DNA of 42,143 nt from NCBI GenBank assembly GCA_026396065.1, contig JAPLXO010000004.1:82387-124529 (forward strand), written 5' to 3'. Made by a program: the position numbers and the translations under genes. Of the stretch, positions 28,358 through 35,802 are shown piece by piece. The notes below the pieces were generated by a model. The model searched no databases. It worked only from the letters and a program-made list of their open reading frames with translations, and was not told the origin of the DNA. This DNA comes from Candidatus Nomurabacteria bacterium (GTDB taxonomy: Bacteria; Patescibacteriota; Minisyncoccia; Phycocordibacterales; UBA9973). Numbering within the stretch: the first letter of the stretch is position 1; every line of letters starts with the position of its first letter.

Positions 28358-30502
28358 CTATTTAGTTTTTTTACTAAAACGATATATTAGAGTTCCAATT
28401 AAAAATATTAAAGCAATAATAGAAAAAATTATTGGAATTTTAATCTCACTATTTTTTACTGAAGCAGTTAAATTTATTGGTTCTATTTGCTGAGCTTGTT
28501 TTATTGATTGTTTTGCGTTTGTCTTATTTTCTTTTTTAATTTTTACCTTAGCTATTATATTTTTTGTGAGAACAACTTTCTTTTCTTCTATTGTTAGTTT
28601 TGGTGAGCAAAGAGTGCTATCTATTTCACATGTTATTTTAGGTAATGATAGATCTGGTGTAGGGCAAAGAGTAACGTCTGTAGCACAAGTTTGTGTTTGT
28701 GTTGGTTTTGAAACTGTATGAAAAATTGAATTCCAAGTTTTCCCTAATACTCCCGGAATTGCATAACTAGTTGACCAAATTCTATTCGATTGAACAGAAT
28801 TATTTGTTACTCCACCATCAGCTATTTGATTACTTGCTAAATAATCAATTCCAGTATGTCCATTTTTTGTCCAAGTAGTGTTTATTGCATTTGATGCTTG
28901 CAGTGCCCAACTAGTAGAATCAACATTACCCCATCCACCATCAGGATTTTGTGATGTTGAAAGATAATTACTCGCTTCATTTAATGCTGAAGAAACCTCA
29001 GCAATACTAGAAAATTGTGACAATGCTTGAATAGTAGCAGATGTCATATCAATACCACCATCCCATGAGCCATCAGATTTTTGTTTTGAAATAATATAGG
29101 CAATATCTTTTGAAATAATATTATCGTTTACGGTGTAGCCAGAATTTTCAAGAGCAATGAGAGCAAAAACATCATCGTTAATTTGTGATGAATCACCGAA
29201 TTGTGTGCCATCAAAAGCATTTACAATTGGTGTAACAAAATCTGATCCATGAAACGAATACGGGTTTTGATTTAGTGCTAGAAGAGCCATTGTGTGACGC
29301 TCGTTGCTTGTCAGGGTTGAACTCACAGAATTGTGAGCAGTCATGTAATCTAAAATATTATTTTTTACAGAGTCAGAAACATTTCCAGCTACGAGGCCGA
29401 TACTTGCCCAGTCGGTATACATATCATTTTCTTCAAATGAACCGTCGGATTTTTGAACTCCAATCAAATATGCTACAGCATTTGGAACACTAAAAGTTAC
29501 TGGTGGTGGATTTCCTCCACCACAACCACCACATGGAGGTGGGTCGATCTGTGTTGTTTCTTGTACTGAAATAATAACTGGATTTGCATCGAGTGATTCA
29601 TCTTTGTGTGATTTGATTTTAAAATCACCCACCACTGTAGTAGGATAGGTAACTTTTCCGTCAGCGTCTGTTGTAAAAGTTTCTGATCCAATATATACGT
29701 CAGCTCCTTCAAATGGAAGCCATACTGCATTCCAAGAAGAGTCTAGACCAAAAATTTGTACTGTAATCGTGATAGTGTCACCAACTGTCGGTGTAAGACT
29801 ATCTACTAAAATCTTTGTCGGGTTAATATCATAATTTAAAAGAATTACATCTCCTGAATTTAAAATATATTTATTTAGTGCTGATTGACCATATTCCAAA
29901 TTGGCAAACCATCCCCAATAGACACCATTATTATTTTCATTGTTTGTAACATTGTTTATTGAATTAAGAAATGCGTCGTCTCCCCACCAAGACCAATCTG
30001 ATGTAGCTACTGCTTGTTTTACTGCGCAGTAAGCAGAGAAGGAAAGTGTTCCTGTATTGTCACTGTCACAAGCTGTTACATTTATATCTTGGTTATAAAT
30101 AGTTTGAGAGTTTGTCTCTATATCTAGGTGAATAGTTATTGTAGGGGCTGGAGGAGCTTGTGTCACTGTTATGTTTCGGACAGCCGATGCTTGATTACCT
30201 GCTGCATCAAAAACTAAATATTTTACAACATAGTCTCCAGCTATACTCATATCTACGTAATTATAAGTTTGTATATTAATAGTAATATCTCCATCGATAT
30301 CATCACTAGCTGTAGCACCAGCATCTATATATTCTGTTCCTTGCATTATTGATATGCTTACTTCTCCATTTAAAGAAATAACTGGTGGAATAATATCTGG
30401 ATCACCAGCAAAAACTTTTGTTAGTGGAATACACAATGCTATTGTTAGAATAATAACCGATAATTTTGTTTTTATATTTTTCATAAATTTATAATGATTC
30501 AC
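28358..30502 (-). CDS. Surface-anchored protein: HYR/DUF5011-like, DUF4430-like, and alpha/alpha-toroid (prenyltransferase/squalene-cyclase-type repeats) domains; transcobalamin-like parts
   Basis: IPPVISLNGEVSISIMQGTEYIDAGATASDDIDGDI (DUF5011-like); YWGWFANLEYGQSALNKYILNSGDVILLNY (DUF4430-like); QKSDGSWDGGIDMTSATIQAL, SQNPDGGWGNVDSTSWALQA, NQIADGG toroid repeats; C-terminal TM anchor. Confidence 0.7.
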   Translation of the reverse strand: MNHYKFMKNIKTKLSVIILTIALCIPLTKVFAGDPDIIPPVISLNGEVSISIMQGTEYIDAGATASDDIDGDITINIQTYNYVDMSIAGDYVVKYLVFDAAGNQASAVRNITVTQAPPAPTITIHLDIETNSQTIYNQDINVTACDSDNTGTLSFSAYCAVKQAVATSDWSWWGDDAFLNSINNVTNNENNNGVYWGWFANLEYGQSALNKYILNSGDVILLNYDINPTKILVDSLTPTVGDTITITVQIFGLDSSWNAVWLPFEGADVYIGSETFTTDADGKVTYPTTVVGDFKIKSHKDESLDANPVIISVQETTQIDPPPCGGCGGGNPPPVTFSVPNAVAYLIGVQKSDGSFEENDMYTDWASIGLVAGNVSDSVKNNILDYMTAHNSVSSTLTSNERHTMALLALNQNPYSFHGSDFVTPIVNAFDGTQFGDSSQINDDVFALIALENSGYTVNDNIISKDIAYIISKQKSDGSWDGGIDMTSATIQALSQFSSIAEVSSALNEASNYLSTSQNPDGGWGNVDSTSWALQASNAINTTWTKNGHTGIDYLASNQIADGGVTNNSVQSNRIWSTSYAIPGVLGKTWNSIFHTVSKPTQTQTCATDVTLCPTPDLSLPKITCEIDSTLCSPKLTIEEKKVVLTKNIIAKVKIKKENKTNAKQSIKQAQQIEPINLTASVKNSEIKIPIIFSIIALIFLIGTLIYRFSKKTK

Positions 30503-31019
30503 TTAATTTCCACTCGACAACATCACCGACTTTTGGCACATAAGAAGAAATCCCGAGATTCGCTTCTATGCCATTAATATAATAAATTAAATACTTTCCA
30601 TTTCCTTCTTTTAAATTTCCAATACTACTGATAAAAAATCCCATTCCCGAATAATTTTTCCCTGTGAAATTTATCTGCCCAGCATTTTGCCCTGCCAATA
30701 AAATATCGTAGAGACTAGAATTATTTTGTATTGGTAAATTTATATTTGTATCAGCAATTTTTAATGTGATTACGTTTGTGTTTAAAGGAACAAGAACCTC
30801 ACCCGCCTTCGGCACCCTCTCCTTATTAAGGAGAGGTGCTCCTCGCAAGGACGGTCCTTGCGAGGAGTTTTGTTTCAAAGTGCCTGATAAGGTATTTAAG
30901 GTTATGTTTTTTATTTCTGGAGCTTCTACTGTTTTATGTGAAGAAAAAATAAAAATACTAAAAATAACTATAAAAATAATTGCTAAAATGATTATGTATT
31001 TTTTATTTGGATTTTTCAT
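30489..31019 (-). CDS. DUF4430 (transcobalamin-like C-terminal) domain lipoprotein/membrane protein
   Basis: N-terminal TM; SLYDILLAGQNAGQINFTGKNYSGMGFFISSIGNLKEGNGKYLIYYINGIEANLGISSYVPKVGDVVEWKL matches DUF4430 pattern; directly after riboswitch. Confidence 0.7.
   Translation of the reverse strand: MKNPNKKYIIILAIIFIVIFSIFIFSSHKTVEAPEIKNITLNTLSGTLKQNSSQGPSLRGAPLLNKERVPKAGEVLVPLNTNVITLKIADTNINLPIQNNSSLYDILLAGQNAGQINFTGKNYSGMGFFISSIGNLKEGNGKYLIYYINGIEANLGISSYVPKVGDVVEWKLSESL
30793..30868. repeat. Palindromic element inside ORF 30489-31019
   Basis: cctcacccgccttcggcaccctctccttattaaggagaggtgctcctcgcaaggacggtccttgcgaggag. Confidence 0.75.
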
Positions 31020-31029
31020 TTAAAAAAGA

Positions 31030-31205
31030 AAAAACTCCTACAGAGAGGAGTTGCCGTGCCACATTTCAAAATGAAATATGAAAATTCCTGCTCGGGACGA
31101 AATTTATAATTGGTATTCGGACTTTCTAAATATAATTTAGATTACCGTAGCGGCACTGTGGAGGATTTTCACCTCGCTTCCCCAATTACAAAATATTAAC
31201 TTGTT
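31030..31205 (-). ncRNA. Cobalamin (B12) riboswitch with 3' intrinsic terminator
   Basis: RC: GGGGAAGCGAGGTGAAAATCCTCCACAGTGCCGCTACGGTAA...AGTCCGAATACCAAT (conserved core), followed by ACTCCTctctgtAGGAGTtttttt. Confidence 0.92.
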
Positions 31206-31286
31206 AAACGCTCTACCAGTATACTCTACACAAATTTTTATGCAAATATTTCTTTAAAATCATTTTTTAATCTATAATGCATATCT

Positions 31287-32501
31287 ATGCAAAAAAGGAC
31301 TTGGTTTTTATTTTTAACTATTTTAATAGATATGATCGGTATTGGGGTTCTAATACCTGTAATTCCACAATTGCTCGGTGAGCCGAGTTCTCCGGCATTT
31401 TTGCTTGGTCCGGGCCAGCAACATCTAGGTTTCATTTTACTTGGATTTTTAATGGCTGTGTACCCGATAGCTATGTTTTTTGCTTCACCAATACTCGGTA
31501 GTCTTTCTGATAAATATGGTCGCCGACCAGTATTACTCATTTCTATTTTAGGAACTGCTATCGGTTATTTTCTTTTTGCATATGCCATAATGACAAAAAA
31601 TATCCCATTACTTTTTATTTCTCGAATGTTTGATGGGCTAACAGGAGGGAATATAGCCACAGTACAGGCAGCCCTCGCTGATCAGGTGAAGCCAGAAAAT
31701 CGCGCCAGAGCTTTTGGTATGATTGGTGCGGCTTTTGGCCTTGGCTTTATTCTCGGTCCATTTATCGGAGGTAAACTCGCTGATCCAAGTCTCGTGCCAT
31801 GGTTTAGCGCGACAATACCATTTATCTTTGCTGGAATTTTGGCCTTGATAAATTTGGCTTCAATTTATTTTTTCTTTTCAGAAACCAATGAGCATATCGA
31901 TAAAGATAGAAAAATTAATTTCTTTGGCGCAATTGGTAATATTATGAAAGCAAAAAAGATGGTTGAAATTCGTCATCTTTTGATTGTATCATTTTTGTTT
32001 AATGCTGGTTTTGCATTTTTTACTTCCTTTTTTAATGTCTACTTAACCACTAAGTTTAATTTTAGTGTTGGCCAAGTAGGAAACTTTTTTGGCTATTTTG
32101 GAGTATGTATTGTATTTACTCAGTTGGTAATAGTACGTCTTGTTTCAAAAAAATACGACAATATTTCAATTTTACGTTTTGCTTATCCTGCTACTGGTAT
32201 TGCTTTATTTTTGTATTTATTACCGACACAGTCATGGTGGATTTTCGTGATTGCTTTAATTTTTGCTATTCCAAACGGTCTTCAACAAGCAAATTTTTCT
32301 GCTCTTCTTACTAAACGTATTGATCCTACAAAAAGAGGTGAGGTGCTAGGTATTTCGGCTTCTGTAAACTCTGTAGGACAATCATTACCTCCACTTCTAG
32401 CTGGAGTAATAGCAGTAGTTTTTGCTCCTTGGGCGCCAATATTTATCGCTGGACTTTTTGTAATAGGGGCGGGAATAGTCTTTAGATTTACAGAAAAATA
32501 A
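31287..32501 (+). CDS. MFS transporter, TetA/TCR-like subfamily
   Basis: IDMIGIGVLIPVIPQLL, GSLSDKYGRRPVLLIS, RMFDGLTGGNIATVQAALAD, 12 TM pattern. Confidence 0.9.
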   Translation: MQKRTWFLFLTILIDMIGIGVLIPVIPQLLGEPSSPAFLLGPGQQHLGFILLGFLMAVYPIAMFFASPILGSLSDKYGRRPVLLISILGTAIGYFLFAYAIMTKNIPLLFISRMFDGLTGGNIATVQAALADQVKPENRARAFGMIGAAFGLGFILGPFIGGKLADPSLVPWFSATIPFIFAGILALINLASIYFFFSETNEHIDKDRKINFFGAIGNIMKAKKMVEIRHLLIVSFLFNAGFAFFTSFFNVYLTTKFNFSVGQVGNFFGYFGVCIVFTQLVIVRLVSKKYDNISILRFAYPATGIALFLYLLPTQSWWIFVIALIFAIPNGLQQANFSALLTKRIDPTKRGEVLGISASVNSVGQSLPPLLAGVIAVVFAPWAPIFIAGLFVIGAGIVFRFTEK

Positions 32502-32519
32502 AACTAATTTTTTATAAAA

Positions 32520-32548
32520 TTGACGTTTTCGTATAAATATGCTACTAT
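32520..32548 (+). promoter_or_regulatory. Sigma70-like promoter
   Basis: TTGACG-17 bp (ending ATGC)-TACTAT. Confidence 0.55.
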
Positions 32549-32590
32549 TTTTTAGTAAAAGCTCTTTGCCATATAGTTTTTTTGTGAAAT

Positions 32591-32640
32591 TGATTTAATT
32601 ATTTTGTTCTTCAGAAATGGAGGTTGAAATAATTAAATCA
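32591..32640 (+). promoter_or_regulatory. Long 5' leader hairpin
   Basis: Perfect 14-bp inverted repeat TGATTTAATTATTT/AAATAATTAAATCA around loop tgttcttcagaaatggaggttg. Confidence 0.65.
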
Positions 32641-32667
32641 GTACTCACTTAAAAAAACAATAGAAAT

Positions 32668-33279
32668 ATGGAAAGTTTACAAATTCTTTCGTCGATATTT
32701 TTATTGGCGAATAAGTACTTTTGGTTAAAAAGAAAACCAAGCGGATGGATACACGGAATCATTGGAATGATTATTCTGACAGTTTGTTTGTATATACAAA
32801 TGGTTTTCAAAAACGAATCAAATCTTTGGATTATGATTGTGAGTAATCTCACAGCTATTCCAGTAATGATGTATGGCTACCTTATAGCTGTAACAAAAAA
32901 TGGAAGTAGGTTTGAAAACTTGCTAAACAGATGGAACCTCACTTTTAAAATAATTGTTATTGTTTTGACTTTCTTTGTTTGTATATTGATTCTAATAGAA
33001 GCGATTACGACATCATTGTTGATCATACAATTTATTTTAACTAGCATGGCTTCAATCGGTACGCTTTTGCTCGCATTCAACAAAAGATTTACAAACATGA
33101 GCGGTTGGATATTGTTTTTGCTGACACATATATTATCAGCATATACAATGTTTGAAGTGCATGCATCAGTATTGGCTTGGTGCCAAGTAATCTCATGCTT
33201 CTTTGCACTCGTAGGAGTGTACCAAGAAGCAAAAAACAAAAATTTGGAAGTACAACTTCCGGACAACTGCTCTTTATAA
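32668..33279 (+). CDS. Multi-TM protein, possibly PnuC-like vitamin transporter
   Basis: 6-7 TM helices; small Trp-containing TM protein; family assignment weak. Confidence 0.4.
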   Translation: MESLQILSSIFLLANKYFWLKRKPSGWIHGIIGMIILTVCLYIQMVFKNESNLWIMIVSNLTAIPVMMYGYLIAVTKNGSRFENLLNRWNLTFKIIVIVLTFFVCILILIEAITTSLLIIQFILTSMASIGTLLLAFNKRFTNMSGWILFLLTHILSAYTMFEVHASVLAWCQVISCFFALVGVYQEAKNKNLEVQLPDNCSL

Positions 33280-33293
33280 AGCGGTTGTTTTTT
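33263..33293 (+). terminator. Terminator overlapping 3' end of ORF 32668
   Basis: ACAACTGCtctttataaaGCGGTTGTtttttt (GU allowed). Confidence 0.7.
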
Positions 33294-33295
33294 AT

Positions 33296-33324
33296 TTGAC
33301 ATAACTTTTTAAAAGTAGTAAATT
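33296..33324 (+). promoter_or_regulatory. Sigma70-like promoter
   Basis: TTGACA-17 bp-TAAATT. Confidence 0.45.
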
Positions 33325-33365
33325 GGGTGTAAGTAGAAATTATTTAAATTAAAAAAAATCGAAAC

Positions 33366-33437
33366 ATGGAGGTATTAATCGCAATTGTTTTCATACTTGT
33401 TATGAAACCAATAAAAAAATCAGAGCTTCACAAATAA
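33366..33437 (+). CDS. Possible 23-aa hydrophobic peptide
   Basis: MEVLIAIVFILVMKPIKKSELHK*. Confidence 0.3.
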   Translation: MEVLIAIVFILVMKPIKKSELHK

Positions 33438-33531
33438 GCTCGAAAGACACTACGCTGTTCGTGCCGGGTGCTACCGAAGGTTAGGATCGTAGTATTTTGA
33501 AAAAGGTGGACTTAAAACGTTCATCTTTTTT
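33423..33531 (+). ncRNA. Structured RNA candidate with terminator
   Basis: Hairpins GAGCTT/AAGCTC (33423-33441), ACTACG/CGTAGT (33449-33493), terminator AGGTGGAC/GTTCATCT plus T-run (33504-33531). Confidence 0.4.
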
Positions 33532-33597
33532 TATTTCTGATTTTAAGCAAGGGGAGTCCTTACTCAATAATTATTAGTTATCCTGTTTTTTTACTCT

Positions 33598-34188
33598 TTA
33601 CTTCACTAATCTCAAAACCCCTTTTATGTCTTTAGAGTCTAGATAACTCTCATATTTTTCTAAGTTTGGAATATTAATATTTAAATCTATTTTAGGCACG
33701 GTGAAAATTATTTTTGATACCCATTCTTTTTGCACTAAATTTTCTTTATAAATACAATTATCTAAATCACCAGAAAGAAGTATCTTTTTATTTTCTCCAA
33801 TAATTTCAAAAATAGAATTATCATATTCTTCTATATTTTTTACGAAAATAATGTACTCATTTATATTCTTAATTCCTTGAATGACTTTTGTCCACAAATC
33901 TTTGTTTCCACTTTGGACTATTATTGATTTGTCTTCTGGAATATTCGCAATATCTATCTCGTTTAACACATCAAAAGTTCTCTCATTTCCTATTTGATTC
34001 AACAATTCTTCTTTCGCCATTGGAAAAGCTGTGAAATAAATAACCTTGGAACCTTGCTGTATTAATTTACCAGCCAAAGTGACAGAAAAATACGAAGCTC
34101 CAGATTTATCTGCTCCTATCACCAAACAAGGCAAAAATGATTCGTTGAATTCAAGGTCTTTGTTATCGAGTGTGATTTTGTTAGACAT
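33598..34188 (-). CDS. Hypothetical P-loop-like protein
   Basis: LVIGADKSGASYFSVTLAGKLIQQGSKVIYFTA resembles a degenerate nucleotide-binding start. Confidence 0.5.
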   Translation of the reverse strand: MSNKITLDNKDLEFNESFLPCLVIGADKSGASYFSVTLAGKLIQQGSKVIYFTAFPMAKEELLNQIGNERTFDVLNEIDIANIPEDKSIIVQSGNKDLWTKVIQGIKNINEYIIFVKNIEEYDNSIFEIIGENKKILLSGDLDNCIYKENLVQKEWVSKIIFTVPKIDLNINIPNLEKYESYLDSKDIKGVLRLVK

Positions 34189-34225
34189 GAAATTAATTAT
34201 ATCAGATTTCTCCCACTAGCAATGA

Positions 34226-34753
34226 GTGATTTTAGTGTATAATTTAAAAATGACAACATCGGAAAATTTATTTATTTTTATAACGCTTGGTATTCTTTTT
34301 ATTTTATTTTTTGTAATAAAAAAAATTCCATGGAGTAAAATTGGGTTTATTCCTAAACCTTGGTACAAGGGATGGCTATCTGTATTTTTGTTTAGTGCGA
34401 GTGTTTTTGTATTAGTGCAAGTATTTTTTAATTTTTCAGCACTTCCTGTTTGGGTTACAGATAAAGATCCACTAATACCACTTTTAATAATAGTATTTCT
34501 TCAAGAATTAATATTTAGAGGTCTTTTAATAACTTGGCTCGAGCGTTGGGGAAAACAAAAAGCTTTATGGATTAGTACACTTGTTTTTGGTTTGGTTCAT
34601 TTAGTTCAACCAAGTTCTTGGCTTATTACAGCATTAAGTTTTGTTGGAGGATACTTTTGGGGTTGGCACTTTTTAAAATTTCGAAATATATACCTACTTA
34701 TCATTTCTCACTTAATCATAAATTTGAGTTTTAATTATATTCTTTTCCACTAA
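34226..34753 (+). CDS. CPBP-family intramembrane metalloprotease
   Basis: LQELIFRGLLITWLERW (EExxxR-like, first E replaced by Q), STLVFGLVHLVQP, LLIISHLIINLS. Confidence 0.8.
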   Translation: MILVYNLKMTTSENLFIFITLGILFILFFVIKKIPWSKIGFIPKPWYKGWLSVFLFSASVFVLVQVFFNFSALPVWVTDKDPLIPLLIIVFLQELIFRGLLITWLERWGKQKALWISTLVFGLVHLVQPSSWLITALSFVGGYFWGWHFLKFRNIYLLIISHLIINLSFNYILFH

Positions 34754-35118
34754 TAAATACTAGTTAATATTTGGAATATACCAACAATAACAGCAATCCA
34801 TATAGACCACATCGCAATTTTTTTTGCATCTTTGCTACTTTCTCTAGCTTCTTTTAAGTCTATGTAATCAATTGCGGAAGCCATTCCTTTGTCAGTTAAA
34901 CAGCAATAACCAATATTGTTTCTAACTTCAAACTGGTCAATCATTGCTGGGTTTCCAGTCGAAGAATTTCCATCTTTAAATAACTTTAAATACAAAAAAT
35001 ATTCGGTAGAACCAGAAATAATTTTAAATTTATCAAATAATTGGACTTCAGTAAAACCATTTGGTTTGTTAAATGCCCAAATTAGTATTTTTATATATAG
35101 ACTTTCTTCTGTTTTCAT
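34750..35118 (-). CDS. Hypothetical protein with C-terminal TM
   Basis: ORF with winged-helix-like body and TM helix IAMWSIWIAVIVGIFQILTSIY. Confidence 0.45.
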   Translation of the reverse strand: MKTEESLYIKILIWAFNKPNGFTEVQLFDKFKIISGSTEYFLYLKLFKDGNSSTGNPAMIDQFEVRNNIGYCCLTDKGMASAIDYIDLKEARESSKDAKKIAMWSIWIAVIVGIFQILTSIY

Positions 35119-35148
35119 AAAAATTAAATATAATAAAGTTGTAACATT

Positions 35149-35790
35149 TTACTCATACCTCGGGGCTTCTTCGGTAATACCTGCGACATGGTTTGAGGCG
35201 CGGGCGAAGGCGTAGAGGACTGATGAGAGGCGGTTTAAGTATGCGAGAGTTTGGGGGTTGATGGATTTTTCCCCTCCTTGTGGAGGAGGGGTGTCTCGGT
35301 AATCCGAGACGGGGTGGTGATTCTGGTTTTGGGTGGTGATTTTTTCTTTCTGCTCTTCTGCAACACCCACTACTCGGCGTTCTGCTCGGCGGGCGATGGT
35401 GCGAGCGATGTCGCAGAGTGATGCGAGCTCTGTACCACCAGACACGAAAAAAGTTTTAATCGGTGGAAGCATTTTTTCGATGCCATCGATAATTTCTTCG
35501 AGCCATTTCACTTTTTCTTCAGTGATAGTTTTATCAGCGCCAGCGAGTTCTGCTTGAATGATAAATAAATCTTGCTGAATTCTGTCGATAGTCTCAGAAA
35601 GTTTTATTTCTTGATCAGATAAAGTAAAAGCCACCTTTAAAGTGGCAGCTTTTACTTTTACCAAACCTAGAAAAGAATTTATTTCATCCATAGAGCCGAG
35701 GGCTTCGGCTATCGCACTACTTTTTGATATACGTTGATCGCATCCAAAAGTTTTAGTTGTTCCATTGTCTCCTTTTCTGGTATATAGCAT
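35149..35790 (-). CDS. PduO-type cob(I)alamin adenosyltransferase
   Basis: MLYTRKGDNGTTKTFG, AEALGSMDEINSFLG, IQQDLFIIQAELAG, FFVSGGTELASLCDIARTIARRAERRV, LAYLNRLSSVLYAFAR. Confidence 0.92.
   Translation of the reverse strand: MLYTRKGDNGTTKTFGCDQRISKSSAIAEALGSMDEINSFLGLVKVKAATLKVAFTLSDQEIKLSETIDRIQQDLFIIQAELAGADKTITEEKVKWLEEIIDGIEKMLPPIKTFFVSGGTELASLCDIARTIARRAERRVVGVAEEQKEKITTQNQNHHPVSDYRDTPPPQGGEKSINPQTLAYLNRLSSVLYAFARASNHVAGITEEAPRYE
35267..35322. repeat. Palindromic element in frame in adenosyltransferase gene
   Basis: ttcccctccttgtggaggaggggtgtctcggtaatccgagacggggtggtga, encodes HHPVSDYRDTPPPQGGEK. Confidence 0.7.
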
Positions 35791-35802
35791 TTTTTTATTT
35801 AA

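Noticed and set aside
31287-32501. MFS transporter as part of the B12 operon
   Set aside because: Divergent strand, outside riboswitch control, and TetA-like drug-efflux motifs
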